From Chloroflexota bacterium (GTDB lineage: Bacteria; Chloroflexota; Dehalococcoidia; UBA3495), in assembly GCA_002716645.1 (NCBI GenBank), contig PBBR01000008.1, forward strand, positions 6,792-30,890: a stretch of 24,099 nt of DNA, given 5' to 3'. Numbering within the stretch: position 1 is the first letter of the stretch; each line of letters begins with the position of its first letter. Shown in pieces: positions 7,916-16,667 of this stretch. The translations under genes were made by a program, and so were the position numbers. The notes under the pieces are model-generated. The model saw nothing but the letters and a program-made list of their open reading frames with translations, was not told the origin of the DNA and ran no database searches.

Positions 7916-8929
7916 TTGGTAACCCGAGTAGGTATTAATGGTTTCGGAAGAATCGGTAGGTTAGTGACTCGTGTTGCATTTGAGAATCAAGTCAATGATT
8001 TGCAGATAGTCGCCGTTAATGGGACATCTGATCCTGAGACCAACTCTCATTTATTGAAATACGATAGTAGCTTTGGCGTTTTTAAAGGTACAGTTGAGTC
8101 GGACAATGATGATCTAGTAATAGATGGTAATCCTGTCCGAGTGTTTTCTGAGAAATTACCGAAAGATATTCCTTGGTCGGAATATGGTGTCGATATAGTG
8201 GTTGAATGTACTGGCAAATTCACAGATTCAGAGCAAGCGAGAGGTCATATTGATGCTGGAGCTTCGAAGGTTGTGATATCTGCTCCGGCTAAAAACCCAG
8301 ATTTGACTATGGTGCTTGGTGTTAATGACGAACTATATGATCCGAAAGAGCATGATATCGTATCTAATGCTTCCTGTACTACTAATTGTTTTGCCCCCAT
8401 GGTAAAAGTTCTGCATGAAAATTTCGGTGTAGAAAAAGGATTGATGTCGACAATTCATTCTTATACTAACGATCAGTCCATCCTGGACAGGCGACATTCA
8501 GATTTGAGACGGGCTCGAGCAGCAGCGCAAAATATCATTCCCACTAGTACCGGAGCGGCAAGATCCGTAGGAATAGTCCTTCCTGAATTGAATGGTAAAT
8601 TGCACGGTATAGCTTTTCGTGTTCCTACATCGGTGGGGTCAGCGACTGACTTTGTGGCTGATTTGCAGGCTGATGTGACTCCCGAGGATATAAACCAGGC
8701 TTTTCAGGCGGCTTCTGAAGGATCGTTGAAAGGTATACTCCAGTATACAGAGGACCCCATAGTCAGTTCAGATGTGCGAGGAAATAGCCATAGTTGTATA
8801 TTTGATGCTCTTTCTACAATGGTCATTCAAGATCGTATGGTCAAAATTTTGGGCTGGTATGACAATGAATGGGGATATTCTTGTAGAACGGTAGAGATGT
8901 GCTCGTTGATTGCCCAGAAAGGTTTTTGA
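7916..8929 (+). CDS. gap: Type I glyceraldehyde-3-phosphate dehydrogenase
   Basis: Cytoplasmic phosphorylating dehydrogenase that makes 1,3-bisphosphoglycerate from glyceraldehyde 3-phosphate, or the reverse. The 337 residues start at TTG 7916 and show the Rossmann motif INGFGRIGR, the active-site block SNASCTTNCFAP with Cys154, His181 (STIHSYTNDQ), NIIPTSTGAA and the C-terminal WYDNEWGYSCR. The residue that normally reads the coenzyme, Asp after VAVN in NAD-specific enzymes, is Gly36 here (VAVNGTSDPE). This suggests NADP or dual use, as in GapB-type enzymes; that is inference. The S-loop reads RVPTSVGSATDFVADL, a variant of RVPTPNVSVVDL. It lies downstream of eno and may share its transcript. 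Confidence 0.97.
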   Translation: MVTRVGINGFGRIGRLVTRVAFENQVNDLQIVAVNGTSDPETNSHLLKYDSSFGVFKGTVESDNDDLVIDGNPVRVFSEKLPKDIPWSEYGVDIVVECTGKFTDSEQARGHIDAGASKVVISAPAKNPDLTMVLGVNDELYDPKEHDIVSNASCTTNCFAPMVKVLHENFGVEKGLMSTIHSYTNDQSILDRRHSDLRRARAAAQNIIPTSTGAARSVGIVLPELNGKLHGIAFRVPTSVGSATDFVADLQADVTPEDINQAFQAASEGSLKGILQYTEDPIVSSDVRGNSHSCIFDALSTMVIQDRMVKILGWYDNEWGYSCRTVEMCSLIAQKGF

Positions 8930-9011
8930 TTCGTTTATAGCGAGATCAATTAGGTAGGCCCATATGATGGCTTGTAATTTACGGGGTTAATATCCTGCTA
9001 CTTATTACATT

Positions 9012-12000
9012 ATGAACAAGTGGAATGCATTATTGAACCACACGGGCCGCTATCGTAAATATATTACTGGCTCCAACCTGATTATCCTGGGAATTCTGCT
9101 TTTTGCCGCTTTATTAAGGCTTAATGGCCTGAATTGGGATAGTGGATTCGGTTTTCATCCCGATGAACGGTCATTATACCTACGTGCTGATTGTATGTAT
9201 CGCATATTGGCCGAAGCATTAGGCTATAAAACCTGTGTCTCTGATTATCCGAATGTTAGAACAGGGATGCCGGGAATCTCAACTTTCCTCAACCCCGATA
9301 CTAGTCCACTGAATCCGCGTTGGTTTCCATTAGGTAGTGTGCTTATCTATTTGCTAGTTGCTATCCGATTCTTCCTGGAAATTTTCGTAGATCTTCAGGC
9401 TTTAGACATGCGATATGCTGGGCGAATTCTGTCGGCATTAGCAGATATAGCTTCTGTTGGTATGATTTACATTATTGGACGTAGATTGTTTAGCACTAGG
9501 ATTGGATTGCTAGCAGCATTTTTCATGGCTTCTTCAGCTATTAACGTCCAGAGTAGCCATTTTTATCGCCCAGAAACATTCTCGGCATTGTTCTGTTTGT
9601 TTGTCTTTTGGGCGCTGATTCGCTTATATGATGAACAGCGGTTAAGGGATGTTCTTATTGTAGGGGCACTGTTAGGATTAGCGCTTTCGCCTAAGATAAA
9701 TGTTGTATTCTTAGTTCTTCCATTATTTGTGACTTGTTTCCTTATAAGTCAGGCTAATAGTAAAGAACGTGGGTATATCTATCTTGTATCAAGGTTGACT
9801 ATTTACCTGGGAATATCACTGTTATCCGCGATGTGTGTATATGTGCTTCTTAATCCGTACGCCGTTCTTGATATAGGGACTTATTATTCCGATGTAAAGT
9901 CTCAATCTCTTATGGCTAAGAATGCAGGTATGTGGCCTTTCACGACCCAGTATGTTGGCACAATGCCGTTGTTATATCAGTTGAAACAGAGTGTGGTTTG
10001 GGGGTTAGGTATACCCATCGGAGTGATATCTTGGTCCGGTGTAATCTTCTCAATAGTGCTGTTGTGTCGTCGTAAAGCTTCTAGATTCGCCGATTCGATT
10101 ATCCTGATATGGTTGGTCCCTCAATTGATTTTCTTAGAGTCTTTCGAGGTGCATTTTACGCGTTATTTGTTTTGCTTAATTCCGTTCATGGTGTTACTTG
10201 GTGCGCGGCTACTAATTTCTATTGTGGATAGTGCGCGACACATTGTAGTGTCCGGTAATTGTGAGAAATACTTGAAGGGAGTGTTACATTGGATGCCGTT
10301 GCATCGTTTTCCTAACGCATATGCATCTAACGTCATTACAATTTCATTCTGTGCTTTTGTTACATTGGCCATTCTCCCAGGACTAGCATTTAGTTCAGTA
10401 TATCTTGAACCTCATACGGCTGTTCAGGGATCCGAATGGCTACACTTAAATGTCCCTAGTGGAACAAAAATCCTGTCAGATAATCATTGGGATGAATTTA
10501 TCCCAGGTATGGAGCGTTACGATGTCTGGCAGTTTCCGTTATATGAATCTGATAGTCGAGAGAAAATTAGTGAACTCGCTCGCAATTTATCAGAAAGTGA
10601 TTATCTCGTTTTCTACAGTTATAGGCCCTTTGTTAGTGCCTTGAGGGCAGAAGATAAATATCCACTTAGTGCTCAGTATTATAGGTTTTTATTTGAAGGC
10701 AAACTCGGCTATGAGTTAGTTGAACGGTTCCATTCATATCCAAGTTTGTGGCGAGTATCTTTGAAAGATGATCCGTATAGTTATGTGGGACTCCCAGAGC
10801 CTCTAGATTCGTTACAATCTTCTGATTCACATTTACATATTAATCTTGGATATGCGGACGATAATGTTGTGGGCTACGATCATCCACAGGTTCTGATATT
10901 CCAAAATACCGCGAAGCTCCCGTTTGCGATGATAGATACGATGCTATCTAGGGTATCAAGTTCTTTGACTGACAATTCCAATGCTAGCTTGTTGATGCAG
11001 GAGGAAACATTTCAAACTCAAGTATCGGGAGGCACGTGGTCTGAGAGATTCAGCAATAGTTATTTCGTGAATAAGTACGCTGCCGTCATTTGGTTGATAA
11101 GCGTCGAATTGATATATGTAATCACGTTGCCTATTGCTATTATATTATTTAGGTTTCTTCCGGACCGGGGAATCATTTTCGCCAGAACGTTGGGGTTGTT
11201 ATTAATATCCTACTTGTCGTGGATGTTAGTTAACTTAAATTTGATGAGTTTTGGACGCGAAGTAATAGTGATTAGTATCGCTGTTACAGCCCTAGTTTCA
11301 GGTTTAATATTCTGGCGTTACAAGGAACAGATACTGTCTGTAATTTCAGATCAATGGAGACTGATTACTCTTAGTGAGATCCTATTTATTTCATTATTTT
11401 TAGGATTTTTAATGATTAGGATGTTTAATCCGGACTTATGGCATCCTTTCAGAGGTGGCGAAAAGCCTATGGATATGGCCTATCTTCAGGCCGTAGCTAG
11501 GACAAGCTTATTCCCTCCATACGATCCGTGGTTCTCTGGAGGAATTATGAATTACTATTATTGGGGATACTTAATAGTTTCGGTGCCTCTACTGATCACG
11601 ACTATACCACCACATACCGCTTTTAATCTGGCAGTTCCGTTGCTCTTTGCTTTGGCCGCGACAGGTGCTTTTTCGATTGTTTTTAACCTGGCTACGAAAA
11701 CGTGTGGCCCAGTTAATCGGGTTGAGAACAACCGCAAAGCTTTCATTAAGTATTTAGAACGTCCTGTTATGGCTGGGATCATCGGGGGCTGTTTTGTCGC
11801 ATTAATTGGGAATTTGGATGGGATGCTGCAAATTATTACCGCAGGTCTAAAGGTATTCTATGATCCGACCTATTTATATTCGGGATTTGATTTTTGGAAA
11901 AGCAGTAGAGTAATTCCACCTGGTTTAGCTGTAATTCCGTTTGGTTCGGCTTTTTGGATGGCCTCTGGATACTCTGGGCCTTCGGATATCTCGTATCATA

Positions 12001-13475
12001 TCACTGAATTCCCATTTTTCAGTTTTTTGTTTGCAGATTTGCACGCTCATATGATGGTTATTCCTTTCGGATTATTAAGTCTGGGTTTGCTTTTGAATCT
12101 GTTTCTATGTATCGAGCGAGGAAGTAAGAGATATGTGACGGCAATAACATTGGTTCTTGGGGTCTCGATAGGTAGCCTTTGGGCTATTAATAGTTGGGAT
12201 TACCCATCTTATTTATTGGTTGCTATTGCTACCGTCGCAGTCGCAATATATTACAGAAATGGGTCTGTATGGTACAAATGTTTATATTTCCTTCTAATTA
12301 CAAGCTGCATAATTGCTTCAAGTGTCGTGACGTTCTGGCCGTTTTGGAATTCGTACGAGACGTTTGGGGCAGGGATATCTCTTAGTTTGTGGATAACACC
12401 CTTATCGAGCTATCTGGTCATTCACGGTTTGTTTTTGGCGGTTATCACGTGGTTTATGTGCGATAGGGCCTTTACATGTGGGAAGTGTATAAAAGCTCAC
12501 ATATCGCTAGAATATCTAACTTTTATACAGAATCGCTGGATCAAATATTTCGTACTGAGTGTGTTAATCGGTTTCCCCGCATATCTCATATTCATCGGTT
12601 ATTACACGGCATGCTTAAATCTAGTCATATTGGAATGGGCTATCCTGAATATACTTAATAAAAGAGAACAAATTTATGAGAACAGATCAGTTGTATTCTC
12701 TGTAATTCTCCTAGGTATAGGTTGCGCAATTGCTTTAGGAGTGGAATTTCTAAAATTCAATAACGATATAGGTAGAATGAATACATTATTCAAGTTCTAT
12801 CTTCATGTATGGGTATTTTATAGTTTATCAGCTAGTTTCATGCTGTGGTATCTACTCCAAAGGCACTATTCTAGACCAAGTGCTATATGGTTATATCGAT
12901 GTGCTTCGTTTGTGGTAATAGTTCTTATATTGGGATGCATCAATTATCCGATATTTGGTACCTTGGCTCGAATACAAGATAGATTTGGTACGGAGTACAT
13001 AGGTCTAGATGGATCTGCATATATGATTACAGCTGATCATGTAGAACAAGATAATACTATAGAACTGAATTCTGATCGTGGTGCGATACGTTGGTTGCAA
13101 TCTAATGTTCAGGGTACTCCAATAATACTGGAAGCACATGATGAACAATATCACTGGAGTTCGCGGATATCTTCCAATACGGGATTGCCGACTATCCTAG
13201 GATGGCCTTGGCATCAAATGCAGCAGAGAAATAATGCCATATCGGAAATCAATAGACGGAAGATTGTTATTAGTGATATTTATAATACTACTATGGTGTA
13301 CAAAGCACTTAAGCTTTTAGAAGATTATCATGTAACATATATTGTAGTGGGACAATTGGAGAGAATTCATTACTCTCCAGATGGATTGCAAAAATTCAAT
13401 AATATGGACTCTGACGGTCTGCTAGAGACTGTTTTCAATAACCAAGGAACTACGGTATATCGTATCTTGCCTTAA
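9012..13475 (+). CDS. Giant membrane protein: GT-C-like half fused to Chlor_Arch_YYY (DUF2298) half
   Basis: A 1487-residue, strongly hydrophobic protein with two similar halves. Residues about 20-470 form many membrane helices with HPDERS at 49-54 in the first outer loop, the place where GT39/PMT-like GT-C enzymes keep their acidic catalytic residues; a soluble part follows (about 472-690, opening with SEWLHLNVPSGTK and including GYDHPQVLIFQN). Membrane segments then resume, with GGEKPMDMAYL at 815-825 and NYYYWGY at 847-853, the hallmark of TIGR03662/DUF2298. The tail again holds a soluble part (AIRWLQSNVQGTPIILEAH). By analogy it could transfer sugars from lipid carriers to an outer-face acceptor, but no activity is shown. 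ATG 9012 has no clear ribosome site, and the gene stands alone, 82 bases after gap and convergent with pheA. Confidence 0.85.
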   Translation: MNKWNALLNHTGRYRKYITGSNLIILGILLFAALLRLNGLNWDSGFGFHPDERSLYLRADCMYRILAEALGYKTCVSDYPNVRTGMPGISTFLNPDTSPLNPRWFPLGSVLIYLLVAIRFFLEIFVDLQALDMRYAGRILSALADIASVGMIYIIGRRLFSTRIGLLAAFFMASSAINVQSSHFYRPETFSALFCLFVFWALIRLYDEQRLRDVLIVGALLGLALSPKINVVFLVLPLFVTCFLISQANSKERGYIYLVSRLTIYLGISLLSAMCVYVLLNPYAVLDIGTYYSDVKSQSLMAKNAGMWPFTTQYVGTMPLLYQLKQSVVWGLGIPIGVISWSGVIFSIVLLCRRKASRFADSIILIWLVPQLIFLESFEVHFTRYLFCLIPFMVLLGARLLISIVDSARHIVVSGNCEKYLKGVLHWMPLHRFPNAYASNVITISFCAFVTLAILPGLAFSSVYLEPHTAVQGSEWLHLNVPSGTKILSDNHWDEFIPGMERYDVWQFPLYESDSREKISELARNLSESDYLVFYSYRPFVSALRAEDKYPLSAQYYRFLFEGKLGYELVERFHSYPSLWRVSLKDDPYSYVGLPEPLDSLQSSDSHLHINLGYADDNVVGYDHPQVLIFQNTAKLPFAMIDTMLSRVSSSLTDNSNASLLMQEETFQTQVSGGTWSERFSNSYFVNKYAAVIWLISVELIYVITLPIAIILFRFLPDRGIIFARTLGLLLISYLSWMLVNLNLMSFGREVIVISIAVTALVSGLIFWRYKEQILSVISDQWRLITLSEILFISLFLGFLMIRMFNPDLWHPFRGGEKPMDMAYLQAVARTSLFPPYDPWFSGGIMNYYYWGYLIVSVPLLITTIPPHTAFNLAVPLLFALAATGAFSIVFNLATKTCGPVNRVENNRKAFIKYLERPVMAGIIGGCFVALIGNLDGMLQIITAGLKVFYDPTYLYSGFDFWKSSRVIPPGLAVIPFGSAFWMASGYSGPSDISYHITEFPFFSFLFADLHAHMMVIPFGLLSLGLLLNLFLCIERGSKRYVTAITLVLGVSIGSLWAINSWDYPSYLLVAIATVAVAIYYRNGSVWYKCLYFLLITSCIIASSVVTFWPFWNSYETFGAGISLSLWITPLSSYLVIHGLFLAVITWFMCDRAFTCGKCIKAHISLEYLTFIQNRWIKYFVLSVLIGFPAYLIFIGYYTACLNLVILEWAILNILNKREQIYENRSVVFSVILLGIGCAIALGVEFLKFNNDIGRMNTLFKFYLHVWVFYSLSASFMLWYLLQRHYSRPSAIWLYRCASFVVIVLILGCINYPIFGTLARIQDRFGTEYIGLDGSAYMITADHVEQDNTIELNSDRGAIRWLQSNVQGTPIILEAHDEQYHWSSRISSNTGLPTILGWPWHQMQQRNNAISEINRRKIVISDIYNTTMVYKALKLLEDYHVTYIVVGQLERIHYSPDGLQKFNNMDSDGLLETVFNNQGTTVYRILP

Positions 13476-13480
13476 TAATG

Positions 13481-13496
13481 GCAATATATTAATTGC
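13481..13496. terminator. Weak hairpin between convergent genes
   Basis: GCAAT (13481-13485) and ATTGC (13492-13496) are perfect complements around a 6-base AT loop, in the 24 bases between the two convergent stops. The stem is only 5 bp and AT-rich; a shared terminator is possible but weakly supported. Confidence 0.22.
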
Positions 13497-13499
13497 AGG

Positions 13500-14336
13500 C
13501 TACTTCAGATCCCATTTGGGGTAAGATCCTAATATTTTCAATAAGCTTACTTTTGAAGATATCGCGTCCAAGGCTTCTTTTACTTGGCGATCTTCTCTAT
13601 GTCCATCGCAATCTATCAAAAAAATGTATTGGCCCAATGACTCTTTAGTTGGACGAGACTCCACTTTGGTTAAATTTATGGTTCTATGGGCGAATTCTCC
13701 CAAGGTGCTATATAAGGAGCCTGGTGAATCCGAGTCAAATGCAAAGCATATGGAAGTTTTATCGTGACCAGTAATAGGATGGTCTGTACCACTTAATACT
13801 ACAAACCTAGTTAAATTATTAGCGTTGTCTTGTATGTTTTGTCCAATTATCTCTACGTCGTGAAGTTCTGCGGCTCTATAAGGGGCGATAGCTGCGGCTT
13901 CAGGACCGCTGTTTTTCATATCGGTAACTGCCGCTACTGTACTAAGCGAGGCTACCTGTTGAGCGTCGGGATAATGCGAATGTAAAAATGTTCTACACTG
14001 AGCTAAGGCTTGCGGATGGGAGTAGATTATAGATATATCGGAGGTTTTAGTTCCATGGGATGCCATCAGATAATGTTCGATTGGTATTACAATTTCATTA
14101 TAGATAGAGAGTCCAGATTGAGTGATAAGCAGATCCAGAGTATAGGTCACGGATCCCTCAAGACTGTTTTCAATAGGAACTATCCCCTGATCAGTTTCTC
14201 CCGATGCTACAGCATCTCCAATTGCTGGGATGGTAGGTAGAGGAGTCAGAGTGCTCTCAGAAGAATATAATAAAGCTGCTTGTTCTGTATATGTACCAAT
14301 GGGCCCTAAGAAACCTATTGTTTTAGATAAAGTCAT
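13500..14336 (-). CDS. pheA: Prephenate dehydratase (monofunctional PheA)
   Basis: Converts prephenate to phenylpyruvate, the committed step toward phenylalanine, in the cytoplasm. The 278 residues hold a periplasmic-binding-protein-like catalytic part (about 6-182) opening with IGFLGPIGTYTEQAA, then VPIENSLEGSV at 53-63 and the catalytic NLTRF at 174-178 (Thr176). An ACT domain follows from about 194, with GSLYSTLGEF (206-215) and ESRP (226-229), the phenylalanine-binding motifs, so feedback inhibition by phenylalanine is expected. There is no chorismate mutase domain. The ATG overlaps the stop of the upstream RCK gene in an ATGA junction, so the gene is translated as the last member of a potassium/RCK unit, an odd place for an aromatic amino-acid gene. 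Confidence 0.95.
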   Translation of the reverse strand: MTLSKTIGFLGPIGTYTEQAALLYSSESTLTPLPTIPAIGDAVASGETDQGIVPIENSLEGSVTYTLDLLITQSGLSIYNEIVIPIEHYLMASHGTKTSDISIIYSHPQALAQCRTFLHSHYPDAQQVASLSTVAAVTDMKNSGPEAAAIAPYRAAELHDVEIIGQNIQDNANNLTRFVVLSGTDHPITGHDKTSICFAFDSDSPGSLYSTLGEFAHRTINLTKVESRPTKESLGQYIFLIDCDGHREDRQVKEALDAISSKVSLLKILGSYPKWDLK

Positions 14337-14995
14337 AGAACTCCAGTTAATATGTCGTACATAACAGCTTCTTCGTCTGGTGTTGTGACTGCTACGATTT
14401 CATCATGCGCCTCAATTATCAATTTGTCTATCGGAGGTTCCGCACGATTATCTTTCATAACAATCGCGATAAAGCTGTGTGGAGGCAATTCTATGTCCTC
14501 AAGAGCTTGTCCTATTATAGAAGAATCTTCTGGTACAGCTATGCTTATTAGTTCTAATCCAGGTATTTTAGATTGGGCAAGATGTAGGAGAGGTTTTCCA
14601 GGGATAGTTTCTTCTATGCTGGCAATTATATGGTGAGTGGAATTGATGACGGAATCTACGCCTAGCATATGGAATAGTTGCTCATTTTTGGTGTCTTTTA
14701 CCACAGCGATAGTGTTTTCAACACCAAATTTGGTCTTAGCAATTTGAGAAGCTATCAGGTTAGTTTCATCGGATCCCGTCACTGCGATAAATGAATCAGC
14801 TCTTGAAGTTCCGGCTGATTGCAATATTTGGACATCTGTACCATCCCCCTGCACAACGATGCTTCCAAATTCATCCCACATTAGCTTGCTACGAACAGGG
14901 TCTTTCTCAACTATTGTGATTTCATGGCCTGCCGCCAGCAGTGATTTTGCTAGGTGATATCCGATTGTGCTGCAACCTATGATTAATATATACAT
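14333..14995 (-). CDS. TrkA-type protein with RCK-N and RCK-C domains
   Basis: Cytoplasmic regulator of the KTN/RCK type, 220 residues. The N-terminal Rossmann domain (1 to about 120) has IIGCSTIG at 5-12, where the middle Gly of GxGxxG is Ser, and an acidic residue at Glu30 (IVEKD) that could read an adenosine ribose. The segment about 135-220 is an RCK-C domain, which in relatives binds small ligands such as nucleotides. It is therefore a full RCK protein, but shorter than two-unit E. coli TrkA. It follows an RCK-N-only gene by 13 bases, and its stop overlaps the pheA start. A role in gating the KtrB channel upstream is likely by context; another transporter elsewhere is possible. Confidence 0.85.
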   Translation of the reverse strand: MYILIIGCSTIGYHLAKSLLAAGHEITIVEKDPVRSKLMWDEFGSIVVQGDGTDVQILQSAGTSRADSFIAVTGSDETNLIASQIAKTKFGVENTIAVVKDTKNEQLFHMLGVDSVINSTHHIIASIEETIPGKPLLHLAQSKIPGLELISIAVPEDSSIIGQALEDIELPPHSFIAIVMKDNRAEPPIDKLIIEAHDEIVAVTTPDEEAVMYDILTGVL

Positions 14996-15008
14996 TTTTC
15001 GATCAGCT

Positions 15009-15407
15009 TTACAGGTTTGTTTCGATGTCTTGAAATATAGCTAATAAAGATGAGCCAACGATTGTGATGTTTTGGTCCTTAAAGAGATGCTGTAATTGTG
15101 GGTCTTCAACCAAGCATATGACATTTTCCACGTTGTAGATACGTGCGGCAGTTTGTGCTTCTAACAAATTAGCGTGGTCATTTTCAGATATAGCGATGAA
15201 GAGTTCAGCAATATCTACTCTTGCGTCTTCAAGATAATTTTGCATCATGGAATCTTGCAACCATATTGTCTTAACTGAAGAGTCTAGGCTCACGGATTGG
15301 AGAAACTCAGAATCAGAGTCAATTATTGTGACGTCATAACCGCTTTGTACTAGATGCGGAACCAACATCTTCCCAAGAACTCCTCCGCCATATATTACAG
15401 CCTCCAT
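15009..15407 (-). CDS. Stand-alone RCK-N (TrkA-N) domain protein
   Basis: A 132-residue protein made only of a TrkA-N Rossmann domain: YGGGVLG at 6-12 fits GxGxxG, Asp30 follows strand 2 (TIIDSD), and AELFIAISENDHANLLEAQ resembles the TrkA-N middle strand. There is no RCK-C domain, and the stop (TAA on the minus strand) leaves only 13 bases before the next RCK gene, so no lost C-terminal part is hidden between them. With the next gene it resembles a TrkA split into two chains, with the first RCK-C deleted. Its ATG follows the USP stop by one base, so translation is probably coupled. It could act by forming mixed rings with its neighbour; this is inference. Confidence 0.82.
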   Translation of the reverse strand: MEAVIYGGGVLGKMLVPHLVQSGYDVTIIDSDSEFLQSVSLDSSVKTIWLQDSMMQNYLEDARVDIAELFIAISENDHANLLEAQTAARIYNVENVICLVEDPQLQHLFKDQNITIVGSSLLAIFQDIETNL

Positions 15408-15408
15408 A

Positions 15409-15861
15409 TCAACTTGTACTCAACGATGATACTTCCAAATTTTCGCGCCATATTATGACCTGACAGTGGGCGTGTTGGAGAAGATATATTCCGAGATTGG
15501 AAATACTATTTAGCGATACTGAGTTCTGGAAAGGAGATCCCAAAATTATCATCTCCATTTGCCGGTCTGAAGCTTCTAAGACTATCGCAGGCCCCGAATG
15601 CCTAGCCTTCAGCAACTGTGCTTTTACTTTGCATTTCTCTTGATCGGCGATCTCTTCTATGGAGTGAAGAATATGTTCCCCGATATTATCTTCACCAGTG
15701 AATTGCGTGTCTAGCGGAAAGTCTAGGGGTATTTCATCCACGTATATAGCGTGCAGTTCAGCCTTAGAATGTTTCGCAATTTGGCACGCCCATCTGAAAG
15801 CATTGTCTGCTGCAGTGCTTCCGTCTACCGGAACAAGAATTCGTTTGCCATTAAAATGCAT
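15409..15861 (-). CDS. Universal stress protein family (UspA), degenerate ATP site
   Basis: A single-domain 150-residue UspA-fold protein, cytoplasmic. It starts with RILVPVDGSTAADNAFRWA, with Asp13 where ATP-binding members keep the adenine-contacting Asp, and ends with LLQHAHCQVIIWRE, the usual last strand. The ATP loop G-2x-G-9x-G(S/T) is not kept: the region reads GSPFQNSVSLNSISNLGIYL, with Phe and Asn where Gly and Ser/Thr are expected. So it may not bind ATP, or may bind another ligand. Other USP proteins are known to sit next to transporters and sense nucleotides. It is the first gene of a unit with its own promoter at 15902-15931, followed by two RCK genes and pheA. Confidence 0.86.
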   Translation of the reverse strand: MHFNGKRILVPVDGSTAADNAFRWACQIAKHSKAELHAIYVDEIPLDFPLDTQFTGEDNIGEHILHSIEEIADQEKCKVKAQLLKARHSGPAIVLEASDRQMEMIILGSPFQNSVSLNSISNLGIYLLQHAHCQVIIWRENLEVSSLSTS

Positions 15862-15901
15862 ATATGGGAACTCTAGCCTATAGATTCCGTTGCAATGCCA
15901 G

Positions 15902-15931
15902 ATTATAAAGATTAAGGCACTGAATTTTCAA
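15902..15931 (-). promoter_or_regulatory. Sigma70-type promoter for the usp-RCK-RCK-pheA unit
   Basis: Read on the minus strand: TTGAAA (15926-15931), an 18-base spacer, then a perfect TATAAT (15902-15907). It lies in the 97-base gap between ktrA and usp, and the expected start of transcription is about 35 bases before the usp ATG. This makes usp and the three genes after it a separate transcription unit, though read-through from ktrBA remains possible. Confidence 0.6.
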
Positions 15932-15958
15932 CAGTTCTACAATAGAGTTTGAAGGATC

Positions 15959-16654
15959 TTACTCCTCTTGTTGATTCTTAGTATGTTCTTTGACTTCATC
16001 GTTAAGTCGACTGACTCGGTCGTCTCTTCCCGCTAGGATCAATTGATCTCCAGGCTGTATGGTCTCATCTCTGGATGGATTTAATATGTAATTTCGGCCA
16101 CGTCTTATCGCCAAGGCAACCAAACCATACTTGCTGTTGGGGCCGCCTAATCCCACGTCATCTAAAGTGTTTCTAAGAAATTCTTCGGGTGGTGTGACTT
16201 TGCTTATTCCCGTGCCAGGCGCTAGAGCCATGTGATCTAATACTCCCGAATTGAAATCAATATGTGCCACACGAGTGGCGCTTTCCATTTCTGGATACAC
16301 CACTTTATCTGCTCCTACTCTTTCAAGAGTGTCTCCGTGGAGTTGGTCGGCAGCGCGACTGACTATGAATGGTATTCTGAGGCTTTTTAGTAGTACTGTG
16401 ATTAATATACTGGCTTGGATGTTTTCGCTTCCTAGAGCCACTATCCCAACATCAAATTCATCTACTCCTAATTCTCTAAGCACAGACTCGTTTGTTGCGT
16501 CAGCGGTAACAGCATAAGTGACTTGTCCAAGCATCTCTTGTATTTTTGTGTCTGAATTGTCAAGGGCCAATACGTCGTGTCCCGACTGATACAATTCGCG
16601 AGACACGGTAGCTCCAAACCTACCCATCCCCACGACACACACCTGTTTTTTCAT
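15959..16654 (-). CDS. ktrA: Potassium uptake regulatory protein KtrA/TrkA (RCK)
   Basis: Cytoplasmic gating ring protein of a Ktr/Trk potassium uptake system. The 231 residues hold an RCK-N domain with VVGMGRFGATVSREL (GxGxxG at 9-14) and Asp32 after strand 2, the pattern for binding ATP/ADP or NAD. An RCK-C domain follows (about 135-220, YGLVALAIRRGRNYILNPS and GDQLILAGRDD), which in KtrA relatives binds c-di-AMP. A short charged tail ends in NQQEE. The ATG is preceded by GGAGG seven bases upstream, and the gene starts 13 bases after the ktrB stop, so the two form a classic channel/gate pair. It is closer to one-unit KtrA than to two-unit E. coli TrkA. Confidence 0.93.
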   Translation of the reverse strand: MKKQVCVVGMGRFGATVSRELYQSGHDVLALDNSDTKIQEMLGQVTYAVTADATNESVLRELGVDEFDVGIVALGSENIQASILITVLLKSLRIPFIVSRAADQLHGDTLERVGADKVVYPEMESATRVAHIDFNSGVLDHMALAPGTGISKVTPPEEFLRNTLDDVGLGGPNSKYGLVALAIRRGRNYILNPSRDETIQPGDQLILAGRDDRVSRLNDEVKEHTKNQQEE

Positions 16655-16667
16655 GATCCGCCTCCGA

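Noticed and set aside
15009..15407. RCK-N-only gene as a frameshifted fragment of the next RCK gene
   Set aside because: It ends in a clean stop, only 13 bases separate it from the next ATG, and the next gene has its own full RCK-N domain, so no single-base fix would join them into a normal protein.
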